In this document: piece after piece, positions 1 to 11,800 of the stretch | Numbering within the stretch: the first letter of the stretch is position 1 | Layout: each line of letters begins with the position of its first letter | DNA from: Gymnorhina tibicen | Taxonomy: Eukaryota; Chordata; Aves; Passeriformes; Artamidae | Assembly: GCA_013399875.1 (NCBI GenBank) | Contig: VXAZ01003272.1 | Coordinates: forward strand, 716,394-780,393 | Reading direction: 5' to 3' | DNA: 64,000 nt | Notes under the pieces: model-generated | Seen by the model: the letters and a program-made list of their open reading frames with translations, nothing else | The model's database searches: none | Told to the model about the DNA's origin: nothing | Program-made: the position numbers and the translations under genes

Positions 1-1051
1 GCAGCTGCATGAAATGGATGCAGAACCCTTAAAAAATAACCATACATTTGGAATCCCAGAGGAATTTCAGTGCTTTGTACACTTCTTACAGTTCTGTCCC
101 AGAGAGCAGAAGGAACAGAGTTGATTTAATTGGACACTGCTTGGGAGGGGGCAGCAGGAGAGCACAAATCAAAATAATAAAGAGCTGGAAAATTCTTTCT
201 GCCTTAGACCAAACCCGAATTTGTTCACCCCTTTTAGTGACCACACATACAGAAGGGCAGTCTCAACCCTCCCTGCTCCCTGAATTAGCAGGATGTGGCA
301 GATTTGAACTGTCCACCTCCCTCCCCCCACTTTTCTTCACCTCTTCCCTGCCCCCTGTTCTGTAAGCATCACAAAGGATTTATAAAAGAGCTACAAAGAC
401 ATTCTTTTAGACTCAGGCAATTCCAGTAACCTTAGAAACCAACACTAGCTGGGAGCCTGGCAGTTTGGCCACGCCAACAGGCTGCTTTTGTCCTCTCATT
501 GTCACTGCTGCACCTTTGGCTGTGCCACCCAAAACCTCGCTGGGCTGGAAGGCAACACCAGCATCACATTCAAAATGAACAGCAGGAAATAAAAGGAACA
601 ACTTGGTCCTGAACCCATCCTGTTTCACCAGAGACCACTTAGTTACATCAGAACCAAGCTGGAATAACTTCCATGGAAATTTGTGGAATTTTTCACCCAG
701 ACAGATTCTTGCTGAGGTCCAAGAAAATTTTTGGTTGTTTAACGATCAAAGGAAACTGAATGAGAACATTGTGACCTGGCCTGCAGAGGCAAAAATGGGA
801 AAAAGAATAGACAAAGCCTTTTCTGCCTTGTTGAGCTGTCAGTGGACTGAGCTCTACCTGTGTGTGTGTGAGACTGTAACAGTGGTCCTGTTTTGGCTAA
901 TGCTGGACACAGAACACAGTGCAGCACAGCACTATGAATATCTAAAAGGTACTGAGTGATTAAGTTCCGCCGTGGCTCTCGGACCCAGCAGGCAGCTGGG
1001 AAGGTACTGAAGGGACAGGAGGGTTCTGTGTGAGGGCTCTCCCCTCCCTAC
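1..1051 (-). other. KSR1: KSR1 intron downstream of the CA1 exon (partial)
   Basis: This stretch follows the splice donor of the KSR1 exon at 1052-1192 in the minus-strand direction, so it is the start of the next KSR1 intron. I looked on the minus strand for the following KSR1 segment (the part of CA1 beginning with E-I-P and rich in leucine) and did not find it, so that exon should lie to the left of the window. Short open frames here resemble no family I know. Confidence 0.8.
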
Positions 1052-1192
1052 CTGCACCACCTCCTTCCTCACGTTGACGATGTCCAGCCAGTCGTTGAAG
1101 CGGGGGTAGCTGTTGAGCTCCGCGGTCCGGTCGCTCAGGGGCACGCTCAGCTTGCACTGCCGCTGCCGGTGGATGTAGTCAATCAGCTTCAC
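1052..1192 (-). CDS. KSR1: KSR1 coding exon (CA1 / coiled-coil-SAM region), partial gene
   Basis: KSR1 (kinase suppressor of Ras 1) is a RAF-related pseudokinase scaffold that brings RAF, MEK and ERK together at the plasma membrane. The exon encodes 47 residues in phase 0/0. Its diagnostic runs are RQRQCKLSV and ELNSYPRF, followed by [14 protein letters not shown], which match the N-terminal CA1 domain. CA1 is unique to KSR proteins, folds as a coiled coil plus SAM-like domain and helps bind BRAF. The exon is bounded on the minus strand by a CCCGCAG acceptor at 1193 and a CAG/GTAGGG donor at 1052/1051. Against human KSR1 from memory about two thirds of residues agree. KSR2 has a different motif set here (LSCKKKV, LDGFPQL), so KSR1 is preferred. 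The neighbour WSB1 on the same strand repeats the mammalian gene order and supports the call. The preceding coding exon, with the initiator Met, is not visible; the following exons lie left of the window. Confidence 0.93.
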
Positions 1193-1757
1193 CTGCGGGA
1201 CCCAGAGAGCAAAGTGTCAGGTTCCCTGGGACGTGCTGACCCTTCCCGGCTGTGTTTGTACACAGGGCTCTCCCATGACATAGGAGGGACATCCTCCTAT
1301 GAGCTCGCAGGGAGATCCATGCAGTGCATTTCCCTCACACTGAGCATCTTTGCTCTTCAGCATTTCAGCAGAAGGCAGGACCTTGCAGGGCCCTTCCCAG
1401 CAGGACTCTGCTCTAAACCCCCATCAGCTGCAGTTCTGTGCAAAGCCTGGCTGTCACACCAAAATATGAAAGGGATCCAAACTATGTGAAACAATAATTA
1501 CGGTCAGTTTGCAGGCACTGCACACGTACACACAGCCTCACCTGGGATGCTGTGGGCACCACAAGTCCAGCCTGCAGGACTGCTGCCTGCTCATCTGTTG
1601 GTCCTGTACGTTTGTTGAATTCTCTTACGTCTGGTCTTCATTTGGGCTATAAAGTCACTGCGGCAGGAATAGCCAAAGTGCCCAAAGACTCTGAGGCCCA
1701 TTATCTGATGGGCATTTCTATTACAACATTAAAAGCAGCAAACTTAAAAGAACAAAA

Positions 1758-1808
1758 ATTCAGGCAGTTGGACTAGATGATCACTGTACACCTTCTATTC
1801 TATTCTAA
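1758..1808 (+). mobile_element. CR1 LINE 3'-end fragment
   Basis: The sequence reads GTTGGACTAGATGATCACTG and then, after a degraded stretch, CTTCTATTCTATTCT. The first part is the characteristic 3' untranslated end of chicken-repeat-1 (CR1) LINEs. The ATTCT-type tandem tail is how many CR1 copies terminate. Most of the element is missing, as is usual for 5'-truncated CR1 insertions, and the middle of the fragment appears deleted. The subfamily cannot be named by eye. Confidence 0.6.
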
Positions 1809-2649
1809 AGTTTTATTCCAAAGCTTTTATCACCTGACCATCTCATGGCAAATGCACTACACAGAATTCTTCACTTTAGGCACAGAAGAATGAAACAGCA
1901 AAAAGGAGTATTATTTGTGTCCTATGTTTGCTTATCAAAAAGAAAATACTCTCCAAAGATTGCTCACTGTGTCACACATTCCCATGGGGCAGGCTTAAGC
2001 TTCAAAACCTTCCTAACAAAACAATGCCTCAAAGCAAGTTAGTTGATCCATGATTTATAAACCAAAACATGTTCTTCGTCAACAAATTTTAGCATCTGGG
2101 ACAAGATCAGACTGAAAATGTAAAGGAAAAAACAAACATGGATTCTTTGACCATTATAATGTGTCTCCTCTTACAGTTTAAGTGCTTTCCTACGAAGTTA
2201 GTTGAGGGTATGTTTTATGAGCAATCTATTCCTTACAGCTATCAGGTATAACAAGTTTGTCTCTGCCCACACACTGAATTCTGACAGCAGTGCCACGCAG
2301 TTTGAGATTTATCAAAAAGTGTGTGAATACCGAAGCGATTCCAATTCCTGCAATGCCCAGAGCAATGCAAAGCGCTGCCATTCCCAGGAGAGGCAATCCA
2401 GGACTGCCGTGTCCTAGAAACTCAGCCATCCCTTTGCATTCACACTCTGACCACCCTGCTGAAACCAGAGGAGCCTTTTCACCACAACTCCCCAGCACGG
2501 CTTTGGAGCACCAGACCTACAAGGAACTGGAAATCCCAATCACTCGTTCTCAGTACCTCTTTTTATATAAAGGGCTGACAGCACTTCCTTCTTCCCACCC
2601 TTTGTCTGCTTCCTCTGGCCAGACCCCACACTGCAGAGCAGAGCAGGGC

Positions 2650-2870
2650 AGGGCTGGCCTCGGGAGGGACTGGCCCTGGGCTCAGCAGCGCCTGGGCCCC
2701 AGTGGCTGCCACGCTGCCGTGCTGCTGCTCTGTGCCAGCCGTGTGTGCCGTGTGCTGGGCACGGTGTGCTGGGCACACGCTGCTGCTGGCCGTGCTGCTG
2801 GCTGTGCCGGGACCAAACCTGCTGCTGGCTGCCCTCTGGCCACACCGGCCCCTCGCCTGTGCCCTGCCCC
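2650..2870. repeat. GC-rich imperfect CTG/GCTGGGCAC-type repeats in KSR1 intron 1
   Basis: A local GC-rich patch is built of overlapping GCTGCTGG and TGTGCTGGGCAC words. The 12-base word TGTGCTGGGCAC occurs twice, at 2751-2762 and 2765-2776, a 14-base tandem step. The patch keeps several frames open on both strands at once, which argues for repeat composition and against coding. Confidence 0.5.
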
Positions 2871-5800
2871 ACGGCAGAAAGGAGCTTGGAGATGCTGTTC
2901 CAAGTATTTTCCTGCTCAGGGCTTGGTTTACATTTTCTTTCTTCTCAGGGTGCTTTTCCCCTCTATGGACACTGTGACACTGGGCAGGCTGGGATGAGTA
3001 GATGGGCAAGGGCCCCTCAGGAAAGACAGAAAGAAGAGGCTGCAGGAAGTTTGTAGACTCAACAGCCCCCAGTATGCCAAAAATCAGCCTACACAAATGA
3101 AAAACAGCTTCCCAACTGTGCAATAGCTATGTCATGGAAAAGAGAAGGAAGACAGATATCACCCAAGCCTTTCTTTTTCCAGCGGCCACTCGAGGGAAGG
3201 GTCAGTGACGGTATGTGTTCTGATATACAAACTGCAACCACAACAGCCAGCCCCAGGCAAACAGCTCAGCGCGTGTTTGTGAGCCCGTACGTGGAATTCC
3301 CGGGGCACTGCGGGATGTTCCTGCTGCAGCCCGTGGCTCACCTCACCCGTCCCCATTCCTGGGCACGCCTCAGGGTTGCAGAGCACCTAGGGACAGAGGT
3401 AAGATTGCACAGAGATTTTGGAACTGGTACAGCCAGCCCTGATGGGCCCGTGTGTAAAGCAGCAGCTCGGCTCTGCAGTCTGACTGTAATCTGTTATTTT
3501 AGTGTAGGATCTCCCATCAGGCAAGATTTATTTTTCCTGGAAGAAGGATGAGCTATCAGCATACTCTGTAAAGCCAGAGCTCCGCACTTAGTTATATGGA
3601 ACACTAATTACAGGCAAATGCCCTAAAAGTAGCACATGATCCAGAATAAAAGCAGGGAACTGCAGGCAATGGAGGTGTCTGATTCTGTTCCAAAAAGCAC
3701 AGTGGAAGGCAAGAAGGGCTTAGCATCTATTTATAAATGAAACATCGCAAATTATGTAAAAGAAACGATACAGACAGTGTGTGCCCCACATTATCCAACT
3801 GCAGCGTGCAGTGTCACGAGGACAGCACGCTGCTCGAGGCAGGATACTGCCGGGGTACAGCCACTGCTTCTGCACTCCTCACAGAAGCTCTCCTGGCCAA
3901 CTTCAGCCTAACACCAGAAGCATCACATGAGTAAGAGAGCGGGGCTGGGCTGCACTCCTGGCTCTGCCACTGACCCGATCTGTCTGATCAGGAGCAAATG
4001 CACTCATCCCTCCCCTTCTCCCTGCACGTAGCTCTGCCTGCCCATCCTGCAGGAACTCCCAGGCGCCAGCTTCAGCCCTTTTGGTACTCCTTAAAAAATA
4101 CTGGTTCAAGTACTTCCCAAGTGTCATCCATAGCATAAACTCCTAAAGGACACTGCTGGAAGGGACTCTGTGCGGCACAGATTTCAGTGTCAAACTTCCC
4201 TTCTTTGTTGGGATATAACAAATCCTCCAAAATGGACAAACAGTCTGGCAGCACAGGTCTGTGTCTCAGAGGGCCAAGGCTGGTTTTTCCTGGATAACTC
4301 CTTCGCATTTACTCTTCAAGTCCAAATTTGTTTTCCCCTAGTCCTATAAATAGTGTATTTGCATTCTCTTCCCAGCCTCCATGCACCACACTTCTCCCCT
4401 AGGATGAATTTCATTTTGTTGTTTCCTGCCCAGACTTTTAACTAAACTACATGGTTTGGCTTTAATAGCTGAGCTGTTGCAAAACCCTTTTCTGAGAATA
4501 TAATAAAAATTCTGGGTTCAGTGACGCACATAAAAACCCACAACCAGAACACAGGTCTCCAACCACAAACTAGACCGAGAGATAAAGCCAGTAGTAGCTA
4601 CTCGCTGCCTGCTTGCTAAAGGCACATCCTACTCATCACAAATGGCAAACCCCACACCAGAAGCAATACTCCAACTGCCTTGAACCCACAGAGATGGGAA
4701 AGGACAAGAACAGAGACAGGATACGGAGCAGCTGGAGTAAATCACTGATTCCAGGGCAGAGCCCTGCTGCTCTGCCTGGTGCAGCTGATGGCCAGGACAC
4801 CAGTTCTCATTGCTCTGAGAAGGGCACGTGCTGCCAGGTGCTCCTGGATGCACGTTCATCTCCTTACAGCGCCTTTAAAAGATCCCTTTACAGCACAGAT
4901 GAGAAGCACGTCCAAGAAGTTCAGGAGAAAACTGCCAAGCTTGTACTTTTTTATTTATTTCTACAAAATAAACAGCAGATCTCTTGAGATACGAGTCTGC
5001 CCGTATCCATGACCTCAAGCCAACAGTTGGGACTTCAGAGGACAGTAAACAAAAAGCACATGCCCACAAGTTTTTCAGCTGCACTTCTGCAGACATGGCA
5101 CAGGAAAGCCTCTGTAAAACCAGATCACTGACATCAGGGTGCAGAATTCAGGAGATACTACAAGGAAGAGCTGGAAGAATTCTGTAGTCAAACTGCAGCC
5201 CAAGTATTTCTGACCTCTGGTTAACTGATCAGAAATCACATTCTAACTTCATTTGTCAGAGAATGTTAATAGTTACGGTGTCTAACTAGAGAAATCAAAT
5301 TTCATGCATTTGGGGGTCAACTCTCCCCCAGCTTCTTGTCGATTATGTTTTATTCATGTTTAGAAAAGTGGCATCTTGTTCCAGAGTCACTAAAAGGCAT
5401 TAAACCTATTGCAGCTTCTGCACTTGGTCAAAACCCAGTCTGAATTCAATGCACTTGATTCAAATAAACAGGGAAAAAGGAGCAAAGGCTAGAAGAGTCT
5501 GCATTTTTCTGAAGCCTTCTGTGGCTTAGTCTCATGCTTTTAATCTACATATCTTTAAATACCCTATAAATGCAGCAAAAATAATCATTTTCAATTCACA
5601 AAAACAAAAAAAGGGAAACCAAGGCACAGAATGGTAATTATAAATTAAACAACTTGGGGACAGGCAGAGGGACTCTGCTATACAAAGTACCAGCCAAGAT
5701 TTCTTCAGAATATCAACAGTTGGAGACCAAGTTTGGTTCAATCATACGTTTCACAACCAAATGCCATGTTTTCACACTTCCACAAAACTTATAATCTGCT

Positions 5801-8800
5801 CAGTGAAGCCTGCAACTTTTCTTGTTGACTTGAAACATATGCAATGTTTAGAAGAGGAGTTTTGCAATACCCAAAACAAACAACTGTCATGATTTAATCA
5901 ACAAATCAAGCACATGGTCAAAAGCAGATCCTATTGCTCCTGTGCCCAGAGATGAAATCTCAGGGAGCCTGGCAGCACTGGAGGAGACAATAAATACGAG
6001 CTTACACCGAAACTTCCAAGGCTACAACCACGTCCTGCCCTGCAATTTACCCAGCTGGTGGCTGAGGCTTTAAAAGGATCAGATCAATGTATGGCCCAGC
6101 TCTTGCATGTGGCTAAGAGAAATGCAAATCATCTATCTTGCCTCAGACAGGAATTAATCAGGAAGGAACTCCTCTATTAACCTCCTGCCAAGAACCAGCC
6201 CAGAGGGCAGGGAGCACTCTCTGAAGCACCCCAGCAGCTCCTGGTGCAGCAGGACACTGCACTGGCTGCATCAGGATCAAAGCCTGAGGGAGGTTCTGCA
6301 TTTCTGCCTCCTGAAACAGAAGACAAAAATTCTGAACTGGAGTTTATCTGCACGGGCCACTGGGGAAAGTCAGATGAGTCATCTGAAGGCATTCAGTGAA
6401 AGTGGATTCACTTCACACCTTCAGCTGACTCTTATCTTTTTTCCCCAGTGCTATTATATACATAAACCCCATGTCAGACCAAAAAAATCTCCTAGGCCAC
6501 CTGAGCACTGAAGAGAACATAAAAAGGTCAGAATTGGACTTGCCAAATTTGTCTCTGAAGTCATGCTCAGCAACCATGTGAGAAATTGAGAAAGTGCCCT
6601 GAAGTACTCTCACATGCTGCTGCTCTCCCAGTGGCTGGTGAGATCTTTATCAAAGTCGTCCAGTTTAAAGTGAAAAAAGGGTGCAGCGGGGTTGATCCAT
6701 GCAAGGGAAAGACCTAGGATGTCAGTTATACAGCACACTGAGAGCTGGGGCAGAGCCTGGGCCCTGGGGAGCTCAGAAAGGCCCTGAGCAGGTACCAACC
6801 CCTCCCCGCGCGAGGCACCCTCCCTGGCCACTCCAAATACAGGGTCAGTGCCTGCTCTGCCTCAGGGTCCATCTCAGAAACTGCCTCAAAAGCAGCCCTG
6901 CCCTCGTGGGCTTTGGAGAAAGGAGCACAACAGAGCTAACAAGTCCCCCAGATCCCGCACTGACTGGGTGGGAATGCCAAACTGGTGGAAATAGCAAACG
7001 CCGAAGCGGTGGAAGTGCTGGCTGGGTTCTCCAGCTGGGACTGAAATGCAGCGATGCTGAGGATGTCCTGAGCAGAATCTTCCCTAGAAAGCAGGAATCA
7101 AGGCACTCTCAGGTGTGATCAGAGTGCTGTTGAGCCTGAACACTGGTCTGGGGCCAGAGGAGTTTCCAAGAAATACACCAGGACCAGTGCCCGACTGGGG
7201 GGGACCAGAATAAGGCTGAGGAATCATTGCACAGAAATAGTGCCAAGGTTTTCCCAGCGTGTCCAGAGCCAGGAGCAGGCGGGTGGGGGATCTCAGGACA
7301 CAGCTCTAGGCTCAGCTCTGCCAGGGATCTGCAGGCACAGGACAGACCTCTCCGTGCTGTGCAGCCAACCATCCAGACCAGTTCTGCTCCAGTGTGAGGG
7401 TCTGCAGGGCCCTTCAGCTGACAACAACCCAACCGTGTCTGCAGCTCTGCCCCACAGAGCACTGAGCTGCTCCTTTGTGAGCTCAAGCTCTCAGCAGCTG
7501 ACTCATCTGAATGCCCCTGGCTATCTGGATTGTTATCAGCATCTGATCACAGCATCACCAGCACCAACTGCAGCCTCAGAAATTCTCATTTCCCGCTGTG
7601 TTCAGAGAACTCGCTCTTGTGCCGGTAGGTATAAAGATACCTGACAACAGTGTGAAGTGTTCCCTTTCCAGCATAGGGAGAATTGAACCACTGCCTGGTT
7701 TTGACTGGTTTAGAACCAAATCTGCTTGGTTAAACTGAGAGAGTGGGTCTGTACCCTTTTCACATGACATATGCTCAATTTGCAGTGAAATCTGATCCAA
7801 ACCTGTTCATAGAACACTTCGTTCAGCCGCACAGAAAACCATCCTTCCCATCTGTGCTTCCATTAGGATCACTAACATAATGCAGGATTCAGCTGGAGAG
7901 TCTCACAGTCTCACAAACTTCCAAACTACCTTGAGATCGGCATGAAATTCAAACACCTCTTTCCAAGGCAAACACCGGATCTTCACAGGAGTAAAATTCA
8001 CAACCCAAAGTAAGAAGAAGAGAAGCAAAACACATTTCATTTCAAGGAATTATTTGTATCCTAAAAAATTAGGTCACTGCATTTGTCACCCACACGGCTT
8101 TGCCCTCAAAACCAATAGAACTGAAGCTACTGAAGGATGATATTGTGACCCGTATTTTTACCAGCCATGCATGGTAAAATAGATATCAGACAAAATATTA
8201 CAGAGAAATATCTGACAGCAAAGTCATTTGCTTATGTGAGGTGGCACCTGAGAAAAGGGGCTCACTTACACGTCAGACTCTGACCTGCAGCCTGTGGAAT
8301 TCACATTCTCTACTTGAAGCCAGCTGACTCATTCAGCAAGAAGCTTGGCAGCGAGCAAGACACCTGTCCAGAATGTGAGGCCTGGTTTCTGGTTTTTCAG
8401 CTGTGCTGAAACGGTAGCCAGAGTTCTTACTCCCTTGGGTGCCCTGCTGCTCCTGCAGGACCCGGCTGTGCTGCTGAGGGACTTTGGGCCTGCTTGTAAC
8501 AGAAAAGGAAATAGTTTCTCAATGCATTGCTAAACAAACCCTGCAAAACAGGACCCAGCACAAGGCAGCAGGAAAGCGTGCAGGCAAGGTGTGCTGCGGG
8601 GGAGACGCCTTGGGAGAAACTGGTAAATACAAGCACAGAGAGGCAGAGGGGTAGGGAGAGATGGAACAACAGATGGATGGATTTTCCTTTGAACCCTCAG
8701 TCATGCCTGAGGCTGACACAATAGCCACTGCCCAAACACTACAGTATGTTATTTCTGCTTTGTCAGATGATGCAGACAGCATCATTTCTGGGTCACTTGG

Positions 8801-11800
8801 AGGCCACATACCACTCCTTTTCTTCTCCCCTCCTCTCTTTTTCACAATCCCAGCGACTGAGGCTGTAAACACTCAGTTGAGGCCTTTCCAGTTAAGAGTG
8901 GGAGGATGAAACTACACAATCAAGTAGTTCCCTGAGCCTCATAACATGATTCTCTTCAAAGATTTCATCCCAGCAAGGCATCCGAGCCCAATGCAGCTAC
9001 AGGAACAGTCCTCTGCCTAAAGATCAGAGATTTCACACCCACTGAACACTAAAAATGAAAGCCCTCCCCCTTCCTTTGCAACCCGAGGACACACAAGTGT
9101 AACAGAATGACTGGGAGCATTCTGCAAGACTAAGAACTGTACTTGCCATTTGCTGAGCACAGCCCTGCTGCTGCCACATCAGATCTGCAGCTCTGCTCCT
9201 CTCAGCTCACAGCTCTCCAGCACCCAGGGAGCTTCTTCGCCTCAGCCACGCTTCATCAGGCTTGGCTGTGTTTCCATACGGAGCACAGCAACCTCCTGTT
9301 GCCCCGAGCCTCTCCTGAAGGATATCGTTACTCCAAACTGCCCTGCAGACCTGGTCAGGTTTCCCATCCCTCGTGGAGTTGGTGCACGGCCATTGAGCAG
9401 GCCAGTGGATTGACCCTGCTGTGAAGAATACTGCACAGGCACTTAAAGCGCCTTTAAAGAGAATATCCTCCATAGTTTTTATGATGGCACTAATCATTCT
9501 CACACATCTCTAAAAGAACTCTCAGGTATATTTGACTGATGGTGCAGGAAGTGGAAATAAAGACACCAACAAGCTGTGCATGTGTAAACTTAGAGCCTAA
9601 ATAAAGGAGAGTTTACAGCAGACAATATAAAGCCAGACATTTCCTTCGGCAAGGTCAGGAAGAGAATGACTAATTGTAGGTCCCCTGCACTTCCCCTTCC
9701 TCATTGCAAGCGTCATTCTGCCAGGTCCTGAGCACCCTGAGCTTTCACAGGCAGTGAGCTCCGAGGGGAACACCTTGGATGGGGCCTGAACACTCCCCAG
9801 GACAGAACTGAGAGGTCTCGGAAGGAACCAAGCTCCTTCAATGGAGCATTTTACTGCCCAAGATGCTGCCCCTAATCCCAAAGGGTTTTTCCCATTTTTC
9901 TTCCCCTTGCCTTCCCAACCATCTCCCTTTCGTCTTACACATTTCTATTTCTGTAGCCTCGATAAAATACAAGCACAAACCTCCAGCCTCTACCATTCCC
10001 TCACGTACTGGCTGGGGAATGAGACAGATTAGCAGCTTGTTCTCAGGCTTATTAGCAGACCAAGGGAAGGAAACAAAACACAACAAAATCAAATCCTCTG
10101 CTTGTTTGACTCAATTATTCGAGCACTTCAAGAGTTCCACCTTCCCCTCCTCCCCGGCACGCACAGTTCCCCAGGCTGCTGCCGGGCTGGGCTTTGGGGA
10201 AGAGGTTTACACAAAAAAGTGTTAAATCTCTGTAGGAGCAGGTTGCAGGTCTTGGAGCTGAAGACGTTCTGTCTCTGCACCCTGGGAAATCTCAGCTAAG
10301 AAACTGTATTCTCTGAAATGCTCGCAATTATTGGGTTTCTGCTAGAGAGAATTGAGCTATTTTGGCAAGGACTGGGGTCACATTTCTCTTTTCACAGGCA
10401 CTGAGTGAGAAAGCTGCCATGGCTCACTGCTCACATTTTGTTTTTCCAAAAATCTCCTTGGGGCTCCCTCTTACTGGCTCACATTTGCCCGTAGCAACCA
10501 TGTGGGGTTTCTAACATTAGTTAAATACAAATACAGGATTTGGAGTGCAGGCACCTGAACCCAGATTCCCACCCCACAAAAGAACATTTTTTCTTGTGAC
10601 TGACTTTCATCTAAACCATGTTATGCCCACTTAGAAAGTAGAGGAAAACACAGCTGCTGACCCAGTAATAGTTGTATGAGGAAAAATACAGAGGGGACTG
10701 ATAAGCAGCAATTGGCCATACACCAGACAGTTCTGCAACAGCTACTTGGCATCACACGGCAGCCTGGAAAGATTTTAATCAACACTTGAAAAAAGAGCAC
10801 AAATACAAAGATAACAAGCTCCAAGCTCAGCATCTTTCAGGCAGGTACAATATCCATTACTTTTGTGAATTTCCATAGAAACTTCACACAGCGCATTTGT
10901 CTCTGCACCTAAGCAGAACAGGAAGGTGGGGTTGGTTTTCCTTTGGTTTTGTTCATTTAAGAGAAGTCTATTGTGACAGTTGGCTAAAACCAAGTTTCTC
11001 ATTTTCAAAGCATTCTATGGAAGCAAATTAAAGTTGTCAAAACATATTCTTCTAATAAAAATCTGCATTACATGTACAATGGAAGGAAATGTGCCAGTTC
11101 AGGATCAGAGTTTAAGCATTTTGCTTGTGTGTCCAAAAATTATTTTATGCAGAATTTGTGAAAAATCTGAGCCTGACTTTTTTGGTCCAATTGGGGATTG
11201 GAAAAAGGCCTTTAGAGCAGCAAAGTTCTCACATTTGCCATCACTTCCACAATTCAGAAAAAATCCCAGGGCATCAGCCTGTAAGAAACATTTCTAAAGA
11301 GTAATTTATACACTTGCTTGCTTTCATTCAATTTCTCTTTTAGCTTTTCATGCTCTACAGCTCTTTAGGAAATACTCTGCAGAAAACTTCTTCATCACCC
11401 CTTTGCATTCCTTGTGCTGGGTTACATCCCTTTTGTCTTAAAGTATCTCCTCTGAGTACGTGCTGGAGAGAAGCTGAGCAGGCTCTGGGTTCAGGGTTTC
11501 AGCTGCCCCTGCTCACACCAGAGGAGGGACTCACTGTGCTGAGCCACAGCGACCAGAAGCACACAAAACCCTAACTGCTGAGGAGAAAAGAAAAAGCCAT
11601 TGTAACAGCCTGTGTGCTACTCTGTCATGGAAATACTCCCCTCCGAAAGAGCAGGGGAAACACAAAGGGATTCTATGTTGTATTTCTCTGCCTGCCAGCG
11701 GACAGCTCTGAGTGCTGGATACAAACTCATGCCACGAGAGTGGAGATTTTTCACTGCAGCCAGGCAGCTCTGCATCGTTCACAAAGATCACTCATGGGTT

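Noticed and set aside
2826..2842. CTCF-like word on the minus strand (GGCCAGAGGGCAGC)
   Set aside because: It mismatches a strongly conserved C upstream of the AGRGGGC core; weaker than the 47.1-kb site.
2290..2997. 235-codon plus-strand open frame in KSR1 intron 1
   Set aside because: GC-rich repeat-like composition, competing frames open on both strands, no recognisable domain and no conserved start context.
5400..5460. Minus-strand DQVQK/TKC-like words resembling the KSR1 LRTKC segment
   Set aside because: Only the ACC-AAG-TGC codons agree; neighbouring residues do not match and there are no proper splice sites.
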